A stretch of 32,986 nucleotides of DNA from Nanobdellota archaeon (GCA_021802105.1 JAKAAW010000008.1:1-32986); one strand, 5' to 3'; counted from the stretch's first letter, positions 23,903 through 31,881 are shown. The notes: generated by a model from the letters alone, not told the origin. Numbers and translations are program-made.

Positions 23903-24424
23903 ATGATATTTATGGAATTAAAAGCGTACATCGATGAAGATGTTGGTATTAAAATGAGAGAACAGGCGGCAAAACGTTTTGGTTATTTTAAGGGGTCTAT
24001 AAGCAAAGCAGTAGAAGAGGCACTCATTCAATGGCTAAGCAAAAACGAGCAACTAGAAAAAAGATTAAAAAGCCTACTGGAAAAAGCAACTGAAGATCCT
24101 AACGTTATCGCAGTTTTGTTGTTTGGAAGTTTTGCTACAGGTAAAACGAATTATAGAGACGTGGACCTATCCTTCCTATTGGCCCCGGGGAAAAATGAAC
24201 TTTCTACATTATCACGGTATGAAGATTTCAGAGAAGATCCAAAATTCGATATTTCATGTTTGAATTCTCTCGCAATAAACGTCAGAAAGGAAGTATTGGG
24301 TAGCGGCAAAGTACTTTTATGCAAGGACAAGTCAAAGCTCTATGACCTTATGATTAAGACGTTAAAAGAATATGAAGATTTTAGACATGTTTATGAGTTG
24401 ATGCTTTATGAAAGAAACAAGTAG
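23903..24424 (+). CDS. mntA: MntA-type nucleotidyltransferase antitoxin with N-terminal RHH-like DNA-binding domain
   Basis: 173 residues; an ATG at 23912 (MELKAY) is an alternative start. Residues about 4-45 (MELKAYIDEDVGIKMREQAA, then GYFKGSISKAVEEALIQWL) read as a ribbon-helix-helix: one strand, helix, G-S turn, helix. Residues 65-173 are a minimal nucleotidyltransferase with LLFGSFATGKTNYRDVDLS (G75-S76, D86-x-D88), the GS-x9-DxD active site. MntA proteins inactivate HepT toxin by adding AMP to its tyrosine. The stop overlaps the hepT start by 17 nt. The DNA-binding fusion and a palindrome just upstream suggest it also represses its own operon. Confidence 0.85.
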   Translation: MIFMELKAYIDEDVGIKMREQAAKRFGYFKGSISKAVEEALIQWLSKNEQLEKRLKSLLEKATEDPNVIAVLLFGSFATGKTNYRDVDLSFLLAPGKNELSTLSRYEDFREDPKFDISCLNSLAINVRKEVLGSGKVLLCKDKSKLYDLMIKTLKEYEDFRHVYELMLYERNK

Positions 24425-24830
24425 GATTGAAGAGAAATTGGCAGATATAAAGGAATATCTAAATGAACTCAATGGTAGGCTGCCGAGTACGTTCGAAGGC
24501 TACAAGCGCGCCGACTTGATGTTAAAAAGAACAGTCGAGAGGAACTTGCAGCTAATCAACGATAGCGAAATAGATGTTCTGGCTATTCTTGTAAAGTTAA
24601 AAGAACTCTCGATAGCGGTAAGCGAGGAGGCGCTTATAGACAGATTCAATAAGCTATTAAGCAAGAGAGTCGTGGCTCACTTGAAAGAGTTCAGAAGGCT
24701 CAGGAATATGCTGACGCACACGTATAAAAATGAAAATTATGACGAATTAGTTTTTGATTCCACGAAGAAATTGGATGAAGTGCGTGATTTTATAAGAGAC
24801 GTCAATAATCTGATAAAGGACCGCCATTAA
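24408..24830 (+). CDS. hepT: HepT-type HEPN RNase toxin
   Basis: 140 residues, all-helical. The signature R-x4-H-x-Y is exact: R99-NMLT-H104-T-Y106 within FRRLRNMLTHTYKN. R and H form the HEPN RNase site, and the tyrosine is the residue AMPylated by MntA in characterised pairs. Residues 28-60 carry the family's usual YKRADLMLKRTVERNLQLI helix. It overlaps mntA by 17 nt, so both are made from one message with the antitoxin first. An alternative role as a partner of a defence system is possible, but no other defence gene is adjacent. Confidence 0.88.
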   Translation: MKETSRIEEKLADIKEYLNELNGRLPSTFEGYKRADLMLKRTVERNLQLINDSEIDVLAILVKLKELSIAVSEEALIDRFNKLLSKRVVAHLKEFRRLRNMLTHTYKNENYDELVFDSTKKLDEVRDFIRDVNNLIKDRH

Positions 24831-24892
24831 AGGTTGCAGGCCTGGAATTGATATAACAAGGAATGCAATTCGAACTACTGTGTAGGGCAGTT

Positions 24893-24903
24893 AAGCTTTT
24901 AAA
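24893..24903 (+). promoter_or_regulatory. promoter of 5S rRNA
   Basis: AGCTTTTAAAG centred about 27 nt before the 5S start has the form of an archaeal TATA box. Confidence 0.5.
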
Positions 24904-24924
24904 GCTAAGCGTTCTTAGTAATAC

Positions 24925-25041
24925 GTGATAGCGTTAATAGGCCGGCGGCAAATCCCGTTCCCATTTCGAACACGGAAGATAATCACCGGCGCGTCTTACG
25001 ACTATTCCGTAAAAGGGAGAAAGTAAGTGGATGCTATCACT
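24925..25041 (+). rRNA. 5S ribosomal RNA, stand-alone
   Basis: Helix I closes perfectly: GTGATAGC (24925-24932) with GCTATCAC (25034-25041). The universal loop B/C region is present (CCCGTTCCCATTTCGAACAC, then GGAAGATAA), followed by the CCGGCG/CGCCGG pairing. Length about 117 nt. No 16S, 23S or tRNA lies next to it, so it is transcribed separately from other rRNAs. The ends are drawn from helix I and could shift by one or two bases. Confidence 0.92.
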
Positions 25042-25045
25042 TAAC

Positions 25046-25056
25046 ATTTAAATACA
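25046..25056 (+). promoter_or_regulatory. promoter of the uS13-uS4-uS11-rpoD operon
   Basis: CATTTAAATAC lies about 25-30 nt before the uS13 ATG (25079), placed for a leaderless transcript just after the 5S gene. Confidence 0.55.
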
Positions 25057-25078
25057 CCTAGGTTATTGATGAAGTAAT

Positions 25079-25627
25079 ATGCAGAATAACAAGCCAGTAC
25101 AAAAAGGTCCAGCAGTGCAGCAGAGCAGACCACAGCCAGAAGGCGAGAGAAGGATAATAAGGATCGCGGATACCGATATAGACGGCAGTAAAGAACTGAA
25201 GGATGCTCTCAGGCTTATAACAGGTATAGGATTCTCATTCGCAAACGCTATAGTAAAATCTATAGGAGTCAACGGTGAAAAGAAACTCCAGGATCTTAGC
25301 GGTGAAGAATTAGATAAGCTAAAGAACGCTATGAAGAATCCTCACTCAGCCGGTGTACCCGGGTGGATGTACAACTGGAGGCGGGATGAAACAACAGGTC
25401 TTGATGTCCATCTTATAGGCAATGAGTTGAAATCGAAGCACACACTGCACATACAAGAGATAAAGACAAGTCGCTCTTATCGCGGGTATAGGCACTCTTT
25501 CAATTATAAACTTAGGGGACAGAGAGTCAAATCGAGAGGGGCTAACTTTAAAGGTCGCGTCGGAAGCACGCTTGGAGTTACCAAGAAATCGGCTGCAGCT
25601 CCTGCTGCAAAATCGGCAGCGAAGTGA
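25079..25627 (+). CDS. rps13: 30S ribosomal protein uS13
   Basis: 182 residues. The archaeal uS13 core starts RIIRIADTDIDGSKELKDAL, continues with the helix-hairpin-helix ITGIGFSFANAI, and ends in the basic tail GYRHSFNYKLRGQRVKSRGA. A Gln/Pro-rich N-terminal extension of about 22 residues (NNKPVQKGPAVQQSRPQPEG) and an Ala/Lys tail (KKSAAAPAAKSAAK) are lineage additions. uS13 sits in the head of the small subunit and contacts the P-site tRNA and the large subunit. First gene of the archaeal uS13-uS4-uS11-rpoD operon. Confidence 0.97.
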   Translation: MQNNKPVQKGPAVQQSRPQPEGERRIIRIADTDIDGSKELKDALRLITGIGFSFANAIVKSIGVNGEKKLQDLSGEELDKLKNAMKNPHSAGVPGWMYNWRRDETTGLDVHLIGNELKSKHTLHIQEIKTSRSYRGYRHSFNYKLRGQRVKSRGANFKGRVGSTLGVTKKSAAAPAAKSAAK

Positions 25628-25633
25628 TAATAT

Positions 25634-26164
25634 ATGGGAACAAGTAAAAAACAATCAAAAAAGTACAAGTCTCCTCTTAGGATATGGGAGAGAGCAAGGA
25701 TAGATAGGGACGAGCAGCTTAGGAGAAAATACGGTTTTAAGAACAAGAAAGAGCTGTGGAAAGTCGAATCCAAACTTAGAAACATCAGAAAGAGAGCGAG
25801 AGACCTCGTAGGTCTTAAAGCGCTAAATCTTGGTGAGGAGGAAGAAAAGGAATTCATAAGAAAACTTCACTCGCTCGGTCTTGTAAATGAGAATGCGACA
25901 GTGGACGATGTTCTGGACCTTGCACTAGAGAACTTTTTGGACAGGAGACTTCAGACTTTTGTGCTTAAAAAAGATATGGCAAGAAGCATAAGGGAAGCGA
26001 GACAGATAATAACACACCGGCACATCGAGGTTGATGGAAAGATAGTAGACACCCCGAGTTATCTTGTGCAAAGAGACCAGGAGGAGAAGATATCATTCTC
26101 AAAGAAATCACCCATAGCATCATCTAGTCATCCTATAAGAAGTAGAGCTGATAAATCAGAGTAA
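25634..26164 (+). CDS. rps4: 30S ribosomal protein uS4
   Basis: 176 residues. The N-terminal half has the archaeal KYKSPLRIWERARIDRDEQL segment. The S4 RNA-binding domain (about 110-165) reads RRLQTFVLKKDMARSIREAR and HRHIEVDGKIVDTPSYLV. No N-terminal zinc cysteines, as usual in archaea. It binds 16S rRNA early in small-subunit assembly. Six bases after uS13 and one base before uS11. Confidence 0.97.
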   Translation: MGTSKKQSKKYKSPLRIWERARIDRDEQLRRKYGFKNKKELWKVESKLRNIRKRARDLVGLKALNLGEEEEKEFIRKLHSLGLVNENATVDDVLDLALENFLDRRLQTFVLKKDMARSIREARQIITHRHIEVDGKIVDTPSYLVQRDQEEKISFSKKSPIASSSHPIRSRADKSE

Positions 26165-26165
26165 T

Positions 26166-26555
26166 ATGGAAAGAGGAAAAGCGGGAGTAATTCACATCTA
26201 TTCTACGATGAATAATACTATAATACATGTTACAGATATAAGCAACGCGCATACTTTCGCGATAAGAAGCGGCGGTTCACAGGTAAAAGCAGACAGACTA
26301 GGATCGTCTCCTCGTGCCGCTATGGATGCTGCAAAAAGGATAGCAGAGGACATGTTTGCGAAGGGTGTATCCGCTGCTCACGTAAAGATACGTGCCGCTG
26401 GAGGGATAGGCTCAAAAACAACAGGACCTGGTGCTAGGTCTGCAGTCAAGGCCCTTGAAAGGGCGGGAGTGAGGATACTCAGCGTTGAGAACGTAACACC
26501 CGTGCCGCATGACGGCTGCAAGAGAAAAGGTGGAAGAAAGGGGAGGAGAATGTAA
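26166..26555 (+). CDS. rps11: 30S ribosomal protein uS11
   Basis: 129 residues, normal archaeal length. GVIHIYSTMNNTIIHVTDIS starts the fold, RSGGSQVKADR and the Ala-rich helix follow, and the end PVPHDGCKRKGGRKGRRM is the conserved basic tail. It forms part of the small-subunit platform near the E site. Its end carries GGGAGGAG, the Shine-Dalgarno for rpoD, whose ATG follows two bases after the uS11 stop codon. Confidence 0.98.
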   Translation: MERGKAGVIHIYSTMNNTIIHVTDISNAHTFAIRSGGSQVKADRLGSSPRAAMDAAKRIAEDMFAKGVSAAHVKIRAAGGIGSKTTGPGARSAVKALERAGVRILSVENVTPVPHDGCKRKGGRKGRRM

Positions 26556-26557
26556 GT

Positions 26558-27304
26558 ATGGAAGCATCTATAATAAAAGCTGACGGGAATTCTTCGTTTT
26601 TGCTTTCAGGGTTTAAATTGTCGCTTATAAATGCCTTAAGGCGTGCGATAATAAACAGCGTAGAAACTTTGGCTATTGAGGATATAACTATATTCAAGAA
26701 CACGAGTTCTATGTATGATGAAGTTCTTGCCTCTAGATTAGGTCTCGTGCCTATCAAAACCATACCTGAGCTGTCAAAAAGTAAAAAGGAGATATCATTC
26801 AAGTTAAAAGAGACCGGGCCAAAAGCAGTTCACGCATCGGATCTTATACCCTCTGATAAGGACTTAGTACCTGTATACCCAGATATGCTTTTGGTAAATC
26901 TAAGGGAAGGAGAGAGCCTCGAGCTAGAGGCAAAGGCAGTATTTGGCAGTGGTAAGGACCATGTTAAGTTTTCCCCAGCCCATGTATCCTATCATTTCTA
27001 TCCTATAATTGATATAAAAAAGGGAGGAGTAAAGGGAGCCGCGACGATAGCATCATTATGCCCAGTCAACATATTAGAAGGAAGCGGGGAAACTCTTTCT
27101 GTAAAGAAAGGAATGACACAGGAGTGTATATTATGCAAGGCATGTGAGGATTATGCAGGTGCCGAAAACATAAAAATATCATCCGATTCAGATAAGGTAG
27201 TGTTTGAACTAGATAACTGGGGCCAGTTGGGTAACGAAGAGATATTCAAACAGGCTTTTGACAATCTTAGCGACGAGCTTAATGACTTAGAGAAGAAAAT
27301 ATAA
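26558..27304 (+). CDS. rpoD: RNA polymerase subunit D (Rpo3) with Fe-S ligand cysteines
   Basis: 248 residues. The dimerisation domain reads FKLSLINALRRAIINSVETL, homologous to the N-terminus of bacterial alpha and eukaryotic Rpb3. A ferredoxin-like insert holds four cysteines: C168 (SLCPVN), C190, C193, C196 (ECILCKACEDYAG), the arrangement that binds a 4Fe-4S cluster in Sulfolobus subunit D. Many archaea have lost these cysteines, so their full retention is notable. RpoD pairs with RpoL and starts polymerase assembly. Preceded by a Shine-Dalgarno in uS11. Confidence 0.97.
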   Translation: MEASIIKADGNSSFLLSGFKLSLINALRRAIINSVETLAIEDITIFKNTSSMYDEVLASRLGLVPIKTIPELSKSKKEISFKLKETGPKAVHASDLIPSDKDLVPVYPDMLLVNLREGESLELEAKAVFGSGKDHVKFSPAHVSYHFYPIIDIKKGGVKGAATIASLCPVNILEGSGETLSVKKGMTQECILCKACEDYAGAENIKISSDSDKVVFELDNWGQLGNEEIFKQAFDNLSDELNDLEKKI

Positions 27305-27306
27305 GT

Positions 27307-27316
27307 TTTTTATATA
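27307..27316 (+). promoter_or_regulatory. TATA box for the membrane-anchored surface protein
   Basis: TTTTTTATATAC lies about 22-28 nt before the ATG at 27336, directly after the rpoD stop, so this gene is separate from the operon. Confidence 0.5.
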
Positions 27317-27335
27317 CGGCGTACTTCTTATAAGA

Positions 27336-27827
27336 ATGCACGGTAAAAACCACAGTACACAGAGCTTTTCTCACTTGGCTTCGATTGCTGTTTTGATGCT
27401 AATGTTCGGTCTTATAATTTCGACAGTCATATTTGTCACTTTCTTTGTTCTTGGAGTGAACTTAGCCAAGGGAGGACTCTCCAGCCCGTTAAGTGTTACC
27501 GCAGCCTACTGTAACAGCACAGGCGTTTTTGCAACAATAAGAAACAATCTCGATTCAAACATGAGCGTATCATACGTAAAGATGGGTAACTACAACAGCA
27601 CAATCCTTCTTTTAAGTCTTTCTAATTCTCCAGTGCTTATAGCTGCAGGTGGAGAGCACACTTTCTCATCGGACCTGTATGTATGCCCGACCTTTGAAAG
27701 TCTAAATGACATTAACATTTCTACTATATTTGCTTCAGAGGTAAATATCAAGCATTCATTTAATAATATGTATTTACTCAGCGGGAATGTAAGGGGCAAT
27801 ATGACCTCCAGCACTGTAATAGGCTAA
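27336..27827 (+). CDS. membrane-anchored surface protein of unknown function
   Basis: 163 residues. A basic/polar N-terminus (HGKNHSTQSFSHLAS) is followed by a long hydrophobic helix (about 17-42), then an outward domain rich in Ser/Asn/Thr with two cysteines (YCNST, VCPTF) and many N-x-S/T sites (NSTGV, NMSVS, NSTIL, NISTI, NMTSS). No known enzyme motif. It resembles the small anchored proteins at 7928-8254 and 22994-23581 in architecture but not in sequence. The gene is convergent with aIF1A (a few bases between stops). Confidence 0.7.
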   Translation: MHGKNHSTQSFSHLASIAVLMLMFGLIISTVIFVTFFVLGVNLAKGGLSSPLSVTAAYCNSTGVFATIRNNLDSNMSVSYVKMGNYNSTILLLSLSNSPVLIAAGGEHTFSSDLYVCPTFESLNDINISTIFASEVNIKHSFNNMYLLSGNVRGNMTSSTVIG

Positions 27828-27830
27828 AAT

Positions 27831-28127
27831 TTACTGTTGTATAAGCTCGTCTTTAAGTAGGCCTTTTGATCTAAGATCTCCCCAGGAGTTCTTGTCATAC
27901 TTGTACATTATATCTCCCTTCTTTTCGTGTTCGACCATCCATGGCTTTACTATAACGATATCCCCTTCTCCTACCCATAAGTATCTGCTGAGGCTGCCCT
28001 TTACCTGACAGAGTCTTATCTTCCGATCGGAACACTTAACATACATTCTGCCAAAACCCAGGAGCTGAGTAACGTATCCTATAACTTCGTCTTTTTTAGG
28101 GTATCTGAAATGTGGTGCTTCTGTCAT
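27831..28127 (-). CDS. eif1A: translation initiation factor aIF1A
   Basis: 98 residues. A single S1-like OB fold: DEVIGYVTQLLGFGRMYVKC, then the conserved RYLWVGEGDIVIVKPW. The acidic eukaryotic tail is absent, as in archaea. aIF1A occupies the A site of the small subunit and cooperates with aIF1 and aIF2 in initiation. It lies 60 nt after DUF424 on the same strand and may be the last gene of that operon. Confidence 0.95.
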   Translation of the reverse strand: MTEAPHFRYPKKDEVIGYVTQLLGFGRMYVKCSDRKIRLCQVKGSLSRYLWVGEGDIVIVKPWMVEHEKKGDIMYKYDKNSWGDLRSKGLLKDELIQQ

Positions 28128-28187
28128 ACCTTAATTAGTCCAGCAAGCTTTTAATAAGCATCGGTTTTTCTCTGAATCAAAGTGCGT

Positions 28188-28499
28188 TTAATTTATTCTA
28201 TATACCTGCGCATGTTTTACACCATTTATTGTTGTTACACTCTTAGAGTCAATAATTCTTTCTTCTATCATAGCATCCACTATCCTTGTTCCTATAACAT
28301 TCACATTGTCCGAAGCTCTTATCCTGTTTAACGCCTCTTCACGGCTGACCGATTCACCGCCATAAAATTCTTCAGAAATCTTTATGAAAAGACCAAGATC
28401 ACTGTCTTCAATTTCTTTTCCTAATATATCAGAATCACTTACAGCCAGTACCCTGTTACCTGCAAAGCTCTCGTGTAGTTTTACGTAGAATCCTGACAT
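28188..28499 (-). CDS. DUF424 family protein
   Basis: 103 residues. Matches the archaeal DUF424 pattern: FYVKLHESFAGNRVLAVSD start, DSDILGKEIEDSDLGLFI, FYGGESVSREEALNRI, NVIGTRIVDAMIEERIID, and the end GVKHAQVYRI. The function is not known, but it is widespread in archaea and often next to translation factors. Here its start is one base after the aIF2-beta stop, and aIF1A follows, supporting a translation-linked role. Confidence 0.9.
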   Translation of the reverse strand: MSGFYVKLHESFAGNRVLAVSDSDILGKEIEDSDLGLFIKISEEFYGGESVSREEALNRIRASDNVNVIGTRIVDAMIEERIIDSKSVTTINGVKHAQVYRIN

Positions 28500-28500
28500 A

Positions 28501-28905
28501 TCACTTTATTCTCCCGACAGGGTACTCAGCCCCACACCCTAGACAGGTAATTATATAATTGTTATCTACCTTTTTCATCTGCGTATCGGGAGATTTACAC
28601 TGTTTGCATATAACGTACTCTTTTACGTAAGCGTCTAGCTTATCCTGTACAAGGTGCCTTGAGAATTTACCTCCCATAATTATCTTACCGGTTGAATCTA
28701 TCTGCCCAGGCGCCGTGAGTTCATGCATAAGGTATTTTGCTATGTGTGCGACAGGTCTGTTTATGTATTTTGCTAGTATATCAGCACTTATGACAGTTTT
28801 CTGCCCAGATATCATAATATTTACCTGTGGAGGTGCAAATCTGTCACCCCTGCCGGTTTTCTTCTCTTTCATTATTTTACTTAGCAATTCGTCGTATTCC
28901 ATCAT
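28501..28905 (-). CDS. eif2b: translation initiation factor aIF2 subunit beta
   Basis: 134 residues. The N-terminal helix (EYDELLSKIMKEKK) that binds the gamma subunit is followed by the alpha/beta core (ISADILAKYINRPVAHIAKY, GGKFSRHLVQDKLDAYVKEY). The zinc ribbon has C100, C103 (CKQC), C121, C124 (CLGC). It aids delivery of initiator tRNA by aIF2. Overlaps the OB-protein gene by 4 nt upstream and is followed one base later by DUF424. Confidence 0.96.
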   Translation of the reverse strand: MMEYDELLSKIMKEKKTGRGDRFAPPQVNIMISGQKTVISADILAKYINRPVAHIAKYLMHELTAPGQIDSTGKIIMGGKFSRHLVQDKLDAYVKEYVICKQCKSPDTQMKKVDNNYIITCLGCGAEYPVGRIK

Positions 28906-29297
28906 TTAGATAGCTCAATCATGTTTTTTATGCTTTCAAGTTTATTGTACGAATATCTAGATAGGGATACTTTCTTTATATTGTTAAGGCCGAGAGTCAG
29001 GCTGTCCTTAAAGAGGTCTATAGTCCCTAATACCTCAACCATATTGCCCCTCGTTATATCTGAAAATAGGTGGAAAAATGGTCTTTGGAAGTGTACAAGT
29101 ATAGTTGAAAAAGTATCATCTATAACAAAATAACCGCTGCCGCTCTCTTCATTTGTCTCTAGCGCCGCAATAGTCCCTATAATATGAAGTCTGTATATTT
29201 TTTTACCCGAATACGTTATAAAATTCCCGTCATCACCTGAACCACTCTCAGCGTTTTCTAGCACCTTTAGCGGCAGCATGAAGAAAGTATAATCCAT
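28902..29297 (-). CDS. RPA32/Stn1-like OB-fold single-strand-binding protein
   Basis: 131 residues. The core reads YRLHIIGTIAALETNEESG, GYFVIDDTFSTILVHFQ, RGNMVEVLGTIDLFKDSLTL, the pattern of RPA32-type OB folds (V.I.G.V.......Y.IDD.T..I.V). It lacks a winged-helix domain. Its ATG is one base after the MCM stop, so the two are co-expressed. This suggests it binds ssDNA at replication forks as the small RPA subunit or an MCM-linked partner. Its end overlaps aIF2-beta by 4 nt. Confidence 0.75.
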   Translation of the reverse strand: MDYTFFMLPLKVLENAESGSGDDGNFITYSGKKIYRLHIIGTIAALETNEESGSGYFVIDDTFSTILVHFQRPFFHLFSDITRGNMVEVLGTIDLFKDSLTLGLNNIKKVSLSRYSYNKLESIKNMIELSK

Positions 29298-29298
29298 A

Positions 29299-31332
29299 TC
29301 ACCCTATTAGTTTAAGGAAGCCAGACTTAGGTTCGAATATCTCACCCTCCTTCTTTAGCACTGTTAGCGCCTGGTCCACATTGTCCACGCTGATACCGCT
29401 CTTCTCCGCATCTTCATAAACCTTTGTTATCGGCAGCATGCTCCCTTTAGGCATAGCCTCTATTTCTGACCTTATGAAAGATTTTATCGTTATAACCATA
29501 CTCCTCTGTGATGATGGTATACCGGTGATGACTCTATCTATATCCAGTTCTCCTGTTCCCTTATCTATACCAACCTCTCCGAGGTAAGCCATCATTAAGT
29601 CTATAGCCCTCTTTGCATCTTCTAGAGTTGCGTATTCAGACAATCTTATCTTTGCGCTGGCTTCAGTAAGTCTTATGACTGCCTCTAATTGTCTGGCTGA
29701 TATAGGAATCGGTTTAAGCTCCTCCCCTTCAGAGGAGTTCTGCTTCCTTAACTTGAGGTAAAATTCCTGTATCGCTTTCATAGCGTCGTTAGATAGTATA
29801 GGTTTACAATTCTGCTTTGCGTACGCCACGTATTTTTTAAGAAGGTCTGTCTTTATCGCCGGTTTGTTCTTGTTTATGTCTTTGTTCGCCTCGAGTATTC
29901 TTTCAGATATGAGTTTGTCAACGTCCTCATTGGGTTTGTCCCTAAGAATGAAGATTAGATCAAAACGGTTTATGAGAGTCGGTGGTAGCTCTATCTGTGA
30001 CGATATAACATCATATGGATTGAACCTTCCCATTTTTGGGTTTGCCGCTGCGAGTACGCTCGTCTGGGCCGCCAGAGTTGAGTGAATGTTCGCCTTACTG
30101 ATACTTATCGTCTGCTGCTCAAGCGCTTCGTGCATCGCGACTCTGTCATCCTTATTCATCTTGTCTATCTCATCTATCGCCAGAAGCCCCTTGTTTGTGA
30201 GCGGCAGCGCGCCTGCCTCTAAGATATAGCTTCTTGTAGCTTCGTCTTTCAATATCGTTGCCGTAAGTCCAGCGGCACTGGAACCCATACCCGTGACATA
30301 TCTCGCTTTTGGAGCTATACCACTCACATACTTCAACATCGCGCTTTTCGCTACTCCTGGGTCTCCAACTAGAAGTATGTGTGCGTCTCCCCTTATCACG
30401 CTATTGCCATCGGCACCTACTTTTCTAACACCGCCGAACAGTTGGAGTGTTATCGCGTCTTTTACGTGTTCGTAACCGAATATGTTAGGTGCTATTGATT
30501 CTCTAAATTTCTTATATATCAGCTTATCCTTAGCCATTTCCTTTATTGTCATCTCTTCTTCCCTGCTTATCTCCATATCCTCAAAACCCTGTTCGACAGA
30601 TTCTAGGTATGACGCGTCTATGAATATCTCGGAAGTCTTTGATTTTCTGCCACCGCTGTATATAACAGGGGTCTCGTTCACTATGCCGGAAACCAAGACC
30701 TTGTTACCTGGTATTATGCTCTTCTCAAATTTAGGATCTACTAAGTCTCCTTTGAGTATGACATCTATATGCTCAGGTTGTTCCCCACCCTCTAGGTCCT
30801 CCGGCGCTTCCTCAAGAGTTATCTTCTGTGTGTCGATTAGGTCTTTCTTAACAAGCTTGAATCTTCCTCTTCGCCCGCAGTTTGCGCATATAGAAGGGGA
30901 TTTTATAGTACGCTCTGTCTGCTCGACTTTTGTCACGTGCCCGCAGCTTGTACATTCAAAATCAATGCTCTTTGCGACAGGTCTTACACTAACAGCCAGC
31001 TTTATTAAGCCGGAAACCTGGAGAAGTTTCTCAAGATGCTTACTCCTTATTTCTCTTATCTTAAGCTGTGTGTTCTGCGGCAAGTTTCTTATCCTTACAT
31101 CAAGAGAAAGCCCAGCGTATACGGGACCTACGCTGCTTATGAAATCCTTAAGCTCGTCTATCGCTTCTGTCGGTTCCTTTAGAATGTAGTCACCAAGCTC
31201 CGGGGAAAAATCGTCTACGTCCTTGAAGTCTATAAGGATCGATGATCTGCTCGTGCCTATTATAGATTTCAGCTGTTCACTTAGTTTCTTGTTTACAAAA
31301 GATGCAATCGAGTCGCTAAAATCTGATTTCAT
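29299..31332 (-). CDS. mcm: replicative helicase MCM
   Basis: 677 residues, normal archaeal length, no intein. The N-terminal domain has the zinc site C127/C130 and C149/C152 (CTSC, CANC). The AAA+ domain has Walker A GDPGVAKSAMLKY (323-336), Walker B LLAIDEIDK (383-391), sensor 1 AAANP (428-432) and the arginine finger in LINRFDLIF (R456). The C-terminal winged helix begins at about 610. It unwinds DNA at the fork as a ring. An upstream TATA-like TTTTAAATAAG (about 31375) drives an operon that runs through the OB protein, aIF2-beta and DUF424. Confidence 0.98.
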   Translation of the reverse strand: MKSDFSDSIASFVNKKLSEQLKSIIGTSRSSILIDFKDVDDFSPELGDYILKEPTEAIDELKDFISSVGPVYAGLSLDVRIRNLPQNTQLKIREIRSKHLEKLLQVSGLIKLAVSVRPVAKSIDFECTSCGHVTKVEQTERTIKSPSICANCGRRGRFKLVKKDLIDTQKITLEEAPEDLEGGEQPEHIDVILKGDLVDPKFEKSIIPGNKVLVSGIVNETPVIYSGGRKSKTSEIFIDASYLESVEQGFEDMEISREEEMTIKEMAKDKLIYKKFRESIAPNIFGYEHVKDAITLQLFGGVRKVGADGNSVIRGDAHILLVGDPGVAKSAMLKYVSGIAPKARYVTGMGSSAAGLTATILKDEATRSYILEAGALPLTNKGLLAIDEIDKMNKDDRVAMHEALEQQTISISKANIHSTLAAQTSVLAAANPKMGRFNPYDVISSQIELPPTLINRFDLIFILRDKPNEDVDKLISERILEANKDINKNKPAIKTDLLKKYVAYAKQNCKPILSNDAMKAIQEFYLKLRKQNSSEGEELKPIPISARQLEAVIRLTEASAKIRLSEYATLEDAKRAIDLMMAYLGEVGIDKGTGELDIDRVITGIPSSQRSMVITIKSFIRSEIEAMPKGSMLPITKVYEDAEKSGISVDNVDQALTVLKKEGEIFEPKSGFLKLIG

Positions 31333-31425
31333 ATTATTAACTAACCTATAGATAGCAACAACGCATATTAAAATCTTATTTAAAACCAGAAACAGCCAAA
31401 TACTCCTTGTTCAGTAAATAAATCC

Positions 31426-31881
31426 TCAAAGTAAGAATGTCACGGAATATCCTATAAGTAACCCTATCATACCTCCTGCTAGGACATCTCTAAGATAATG
31501 CGATTTGATATACACACGGCTGTACATTATCACAACGGCAAATACAAAGAGGGGAATAAAAGCAGGCGTGTAATAGAAAGCCGCTGCAAAAGCCATCGCA
31601 ACAGAAGAGTGCGTCGATGGGAAACTCCTTATTTTAAGCCTAGATCCGCTTCTCTTGAAGTAGCTTCTCTCCATGGCAGTAGGCGGTCTGTTCTCCTTTA
31701 TGACAAGTTTCATCGCTTCCGACACGAATATAGCCAGAGGTATTGCAAGAGCCATATATTTTATGCTTGTTAGTGAGTGGAATGCAAGCACAAGCACCAG
31801 AGCCTCAAATATAAACAGCTCTATAGAATACTCTTCTATTAGGACAGAGAAGGTTCTAAAATAGCTTTTTCTCTTATTCAT
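31426..31881 (-). CDS. PAP2-family membrane phosphatase
   Basis: 151 residues with about five hydrophobic helices. The three PAP2 motifs are present: K-x6-RP (KLVIKENRPP), P-S-x-H as SFPSTHSSVA, and S-R-x5-H-x3-D as SRVYIKSHYLRD. The glycine of the classic PSGH is a threonine here. Such enzymes dephosphorylate isoprenyl diphosphates or phosphatidate-type lipids outside the membrane; in archaea they may recycle dolichyl- or isoprenyl-PP. The ATG overlaps the end of the RCK gene by 4 nt, so they are coupled. Confidence 0.9.
   Translation of the reverse strand: MNKRKSYFRTFSVLIEEYSIELFIFEALVLVLAFHSLTSIKYMALAIPLAIFVSEAMKLVIKENRPPTAMERSYFKRSGSRLKIRSFPSTHSSVAMAFAAAFYYTPAFIPLFVFAVVIMYSRVYIKSHYLRDVLAGGMIGLLIGYSVTFLL

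Noticed and set aside
29299-31332. Intein in MCM
   Set aside because: The frame runs through Walker A, Walker B and the arginine finger at normal spacing and normal total length.
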